64,000 bases of DNA from Lanius collurio (Eukaryota > Chordata > Aves > Passeriformes > Laniidae). Positions 61,701 through 64,000 of this stretch are shown here, piece by piece (the first letter of the stretch is position 1; every line of letters begins with the position of its first letter). The notes under the pieces are model-generated. The model was not told where the DNA came from. It saw only the letters and a program-made list of their open reading frames with translations, and searched no databases. The stretch spans positions 3,283,385 through 3,347,384 of the forward strand of contig JACBWW010000021.1 in NCBI GenBank assembly GCA_020086605.1, written 5' to 3'. A program made the translations under genes and the position numbers.

Positions 61701-63465
61701 TTGATGGGGCTTTCTTCTCTCCCACAGAGAGCAAAGCATACTGTCAAATTAGAATGGCTCTTGCTTTATCTCAGGAAGGCAACAGGAAAAGCTGAAGGTG
61801 CACTGAAAGTAGGGCCAGCGTGGGTGAGGCTAACACCTTGGAGCTAAAACTGCTCAGGAGTTGCAGCGTGTATAGTTCTGAGGATCTCTTTCTGACTGCT
61901 CTTTGTAAGAGAACTGACCACACATCTTAGTAAACTAATTTGCCATCTGAAATTACTCAGTGGAACAGCTTGCACAAGTCTGCTCTAGTCGGTGTGGTGC
62001 CTCAACACACATGCTATGATTGGTGTCTTCAGCAGAGATTGGTCTCCTCAATTTTTGGAGTCCCCTGTCTGACTGGAAGCCATCCTGTTTCCCGGCACCA
62101 GGCAGAGGCAGGCGTGAGGTGTGGCAAGTCATGGGGCCTGTTTCAAGATGGCACTCCTAGTACTTTCAGTGCAACTTTCACAACGCTTGCAAGACTTCCA
62201 CTTTTTCTGTGGGTGTGTCTCATAAATTACAGTACCAACAAAGAAGCACTCAGTCTCCACCAAGAAGTAAGCACTGAACACCGATGAGCACAAGTTACTG
62301 GGTGCATTGAAATGTTTTTTTCTTTTGAATTTGGTTTTACCCACCTGCCAAAAGCTTTTTAAACACTCCCCATATCCCACTCTCTCCTCACGGTGTCTCC
62401 TTGTGACTTGTGTTCAGCCTCTCATCTACCTTCTGCTTACTCTAGTTTTCACAAAGTGTCTGCTAAAGAAAGAAACAGACACACAGCCATGTAGGTGCCT
62501 CTAGAATATTTAATTTTAAAATATCAAGAGTATTGATACTTGCATGGGAAGTGATAAGCTGCTATAAAGAGAGTGACTGGAGCAGGGAGTAGGAAAACCA
62601 GGGAGGTAAGAAGTACTGGAAAGGGAAGTAGAAGACACACAGAACAAGGCCAGCAGCTAAAAATTACAGCTTGGTACAATCCACCCAGATGACCCACCTG
62701 CCGCTCCCTGTGACATTAATAGAAAAGGGCAACATTAGCTTTGAATCTATGCCCAATAAGGGTTTATTCCCAGAGGGGTTTTTTTTGTTGTTGTTTGTTT
62801 TTCCCGAGCTTGAATTCCGAGAGGTGAAACCATAACAGTGGCCAAATAAAAGTTTGTTTGGTTTTGTTTTTCATTTCAATTACCAAGCTGTAACAAATAA
62901 ATCTCTGGCTGGATTGTAACTAACCTGTGTGGGTCCTTAGATGAGCTTTAAGATGGGAAGATTTGCCATAAACTTTTTCACACCCCACATAGTGGCATTT
63001 GTGCTTTTTCTGGGGTGATCCAGGGTCAGTCCAGCTTCTTATGCGTTTGTTCTTTTGTCTGGGGCTTGGCTCAGTTACTGCAGCCAGGCTAGTAGGTGTG
63101 GCTGCTCTTTCTCCTCCATGCTTACCAGCTGAAGACAGACTTTCTTCCCCGAACTCCTCCGGAGCAATAGAAATGTGTATTTGTTCTGTTATATCAAGCG
63201 TCTCTTTTTTTTCCATCCTTAGAGCAGGTGAGTTGGGGACATGCTGGTTCAGATCTGCTAAAATGCTAGCTACCACAAGTAATGATGATCCATTGTCTTT
63301 CCCGGTTTCTCTGACTTCCGGTCTGTCTTCTTCATTGGATGAAGGAAGTATTGCTGCATCAGGTTGGGGATCAGGCTCCCCTTTGGGACTATGGATAACA
63401 GCACGACTTGACATAGAAACAAGGCACTCTGCTGCAAAATGATCCACGTATGCTGCTGTTGCCAT
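40467..63465 (-). CDS. KLF13: KLF13, Krüppel-like zinc-finger transcription factor (two coding exons)
   Basis: KLF13 is a nuclear factor that binds GC boxes and CACCC-type sites; it regulates CCL5/RANTES in T cells and heart and nervous system genes (family knowledge). Exon 1 (62925-63465) and exon 2 (40467-40759) join in frame to 277 residues; human has 288. The N-terminus [20 protein letters not shown] carries the AAECLVSMS Sin3-interacting segment, and [13 protein letters not shown] is a second hydrophobic repression segment. Three C2H2 fingers follow: C157/C162/H175/H179, C187/C192/H205/H209 and C217/C220/H233/H237, with TGE(R/K)(P/K)F linkers. The C-terminus [18 protein letters not shown] is KLF13-specific. 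The ATG has A at -3 and G at +4. Introns in KLF9/13-type genes split the first linker after HTG, as here. The gene is intact and convergent with OTUD7A. Confidence 0.97.
42203..42234. repeat. 12-bp perfect hairpin
   Basis: ttctctgttcat (42203-42214) and atgaacagagaa (42223-42234) are exact reverse complements with an 8-base loop, gtgtctca. It lies in the KLF13 intron. Confidence 0.8.
45818..45834. repeat. A17 homopolymer
   Basis: Seventeen consecutive A on the + strand. It may be a mononucleotide microsatellite; I see no retroposon body attached to it. Confidence 0.8.
47108..47124. repeat. T17 homopolymer
   Basis: Seventeen consecutive T on the + strand, with no recognisable retroposon next to it. 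Confidence 0.8.
49229..49251 (+). other. canonical G-quadruplex motif
   Basis: Four G-runs (GGG at 49229, GGG at 49233, six G at 49237, GGG at 49249) are separated by loops of 1, 1 and 6 bases. The motif lies on the strand opposite to the KLF13 transcript, so it would form in DNA and not in the KLF13 pre-mRNA. Confidence 0.6.
57570..57602 (+). repeat. two 14-bp repeats with POU-octamer-like core
   Basis: gctaatgagagtgg occurs at 57570-57583 and again at 57589-57602, a period of 19 bases. The second copy is preceded by at, giving ATGCTAAT, one base from the octamer ATGCAAAT. Confidence 0.7.
61230..61280 (+). repeat. polypurine tract
   Basis: A run made almost wholly of A and G, including A12 and A9 stretches. 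On the - strand it is a long pyrimidine tract lying just downstream of the CpG-rich patch. Confidence 0.75.
61285..61385 (-). promoter_or_regulatory. small CpG-rich patch in KLF13 intron, possible alternative promoter
   Basis: About nine CpG dinucleotides fall within roughly 100 bases, in otherwise CpG-poor sequence, with a GGGCGGG GC box at 61375-61381. It lies about 1.5 kb inside the intron from exon 1. I could not identify a splice donor that would join a new first exon to exon 2, so the strand and role are guesses. Confidence 0.3.
62925..63465 (-). CDS. KLF13: KLF13 exon 1 (repression domains and zinc finger 1)
   Basis: The exon encodes 180 full codons plus the first base of a Gly codon. 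The order is the Sin3-interacting N-terminus, a second hydrophobic repression segment ([13 protein letters not shown]), an acidic Ser/Thr/Glu-rich linker, a basic segment around [20 protein letters not shown] that probably serves nuclear import, and zinc finger 1. The linker is not the Pro/Ala-rich, very GC-rich sequence I recall in mammals. Confidence 0.96.
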
Positions 63466-63592
63466 TTTTCATAAGTTTAAAAAGAAATCCAAGCAGACGA
63501 AGACAAAAAAAAAAGAAGAAACAAACCCAACACAACAGTGCTCTTTCCCTTTTTGAAAAGATTACGCAAGCAGACTTTCCCTCTCTTATTTC

Positions 63593-63634
63593 TTAGGATC
63601 GATTTGCAGGAGTAAAGGCTGATTTAGCAGCCAT
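63593..63634 (-). CDS. uORF of 13 codons in KLF13 leader
   Basis: ATG at 63634 reads MAAKSAFTPANRS and stops at TAA (63593-63595), about 130 bases before the KLF13 start. Its start has T at -3 and G at +4, a middling context. It overlaps by one base the stop of the uORF just upstream. Translation is unproven. Confidence 0.35.
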   Translation of the reverse strand: MAAKSAFTPANRS

Positions 63635-63654
63635 CAAACCCACACTTTGTTCAT
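63634..63654 (-). CDS. uORF of 6 codons in KLF13 leader
   Basis: ATG at 63654 reads MNKVWV and stops at TGA (63634-63636); the T-G-A-T-G overlap joins it to the next uORF. Both would be in the mRNA if transcription starts in the CpG-rich region upstream. Confidence 0.35.
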   Translation of the reverse strand: MNKVWV

Positions 63655-63909
63655 GGCGATCACACCCAGCTTGTCACTAAATCGAAAAAGCGTTGGCCGT
63701 CCAATGGAAGAGAAAAAAGAACAGCAGATAGATCCTGGCACTGGCAGCTCGTTGCTCGCATTAATGCCGTTTTCTCAAGAAGGCAGCGAGCTGGCGATGC
63801 GGTCTCGCAGCCCTCCCATCGCGCTGTGACAGCGGACCCGGCGCTCCCCGTTATCGCTGCCCGGAGCCGCCCGGACCCCGCGGGGCGTGGCCTGGGCAAC
63901 ATCTGGGCG

Positions 63910-63917
63910 TGACGTCA
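63910..63917. promoter_or_regulatory. KLF13: consensus cAMP response element TGACGTCA
   Basis: A perfect palindromic CRE in the CpG-rich promoter, about 445 bases upstream of the KLF13 ATG. CREB/ATF proteins bind this sequence in CpG-island promoters. Confidence 0.65.
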
Positions 63918-63946
63918 GCGCGGGGCCGCAGCTCGCGCCAGCAGGT

Positions 63947-63952
63947 GGGCGG
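63947..63952. promoter_or_regulatory. KLF13: GC box GGGCGG
   Basis: A GC box of the kind bound by Sp and KLF proteins, including KLF13 itself, 30 bases upstream of the CRE with respect to KLF13. Confidence 0.5.
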
Positions 63953-63994
63953 CGCGCGCGGGGGGCAGCGCCCGCCGCCGGGAGGAGGCGCGCG

Positions 63995-63999
63995 ATTGG
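63995..63999 (-). promoter_or_regulatory. KLF13: CCAAT box
   Basis: The + strand reads ATTGG, so the KLF13 strand has CCAAT (NF-Y type, GCCAATCG context) at the very edge of the window. Confidence 0.5.
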
Positions 64000-64000
64000 C

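Larger units (their letters stand above)
40760..62924 (-). other. KLF13: KLF13 intron (22165 bp)
   Basis: The - strand donor is gttagt directly after ACACAG and the acceptor is ctccctgcag. The intron is AT-rich and shows few recognisable transposons. It holds a 12-bp hairpin (42203-42234), an A17 run (45818-45834), a T17 run (47108-47124), a G-quadruplex-type sequence (49229-49251), a POU-like tandem repeat (57570-57602) and a CpG-rich patch (about 61285-61385). I see no additional coding exon. Stretches near 55290-55420 and 56740-56870 have the look of conserved non-coding elements, but this cannot be tested here. Confidence 0.85.
63466..64000 (-). promoter_or_regulatory. KLF13: KLF13 5' leader and CpG-rich promoter region
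   Basis: Base composition rises to strongly GC- and CpG-rich from about 63800 to the window edge. It includes a consensus CRE (63910-63917), a GC box (63947-63952) and an inverted CCAAT box (63995-63999). No TATA box is evident, as is usual for CpG-island promoters. The transcription start probably lies in this stretch or just beyond the window. The part from 63466 to about 63700 is A/T-richer leader with short uORFs. Confidence 0.7.

Noticed and set aside
61412..61795. 127-codon + strand frame beside the intronic CpG patch
   Set aside because: It has an acceptor-like ttgctttcag and an ATG, but no family similarity I can recognise and no downstream exon; kept only as part of the alternative-promoter question.

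Overview
This is vertebrate nuclear DNA, almost certainly from a bird and most likely a songbird. The support is two vertebrate genes with GT-AG introns, a 3' tail fragment of a CR1 LINE (the main avian retrotransposon), and a solo LTR that resembles LTR families I know from passerine genomes. The window contains part of one gene and the whole coding region of another, facing each other tail to tail: OTUD7A on the + strand and KLF13 on the - strand. The same pair is adjacent and convergent at human 15q13.3, so this is a conserved syntenic block.

Positions 1-18311 hold the last eight coding exons of OTUD7A (Cezanne-2). They encode most of the OTU deubiquitinase domain, a long low-complexity region and the C-terminal A20-type zinc finger. 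Earlier exons lie to the left of the window. I placed each splice junction by reading frame; the eight exons join into one 750-residue open frame. The introns carry a CR1 fragment (about 6785-6905) that begins in a 12-bp foldback, a GC-rich patch with a strong CTCF-like motif (12429-12442), and a 929-bp antisense solo LTR (15773-16701) with a near-perfect 5-bp target duplication. The LTR ends 179 bp before the last exon.

Positions 18312 to about 27967 look like a long AT-rich OTUD7A 3' UTR with several poly(A) signals; the best-formed one is at 27944. From about 27968 to 35240 is intergenic sequence with no gene I can support. From about 35240 to 40466 is the probable KLF13 3' UTR on the - strand.

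KLF13 occupies 40467-63465 on the - strand in two coding exons separated by a 22.2-kb intron. The predicted 277-residue protein has two N-terminal repression segments of the Sin3-interacting type and three C2H2 zinc fingers. Upstream lies a CpG-rich promoter (63466-64000) with a consensus CRE, a GC box and an inverted CCAAT box, plus two short uORFs. A second small CpG-rich patch inside the intron (about 61285-61385) could be an alternative promoter.

OTUD7A and KLF13 are not known to act in one pathway; they are neighbours by conserved position. I found no undescribed system such as a novel multigene cassette, RNA gene or defence locus. The most interesting items are small: the LTR with a CTCF-like motif next to the last exon, a NAGNAG acceptor, the foldback at the CR1 junction, two hairpins, tandem uORFs and the intronic CpG patch.
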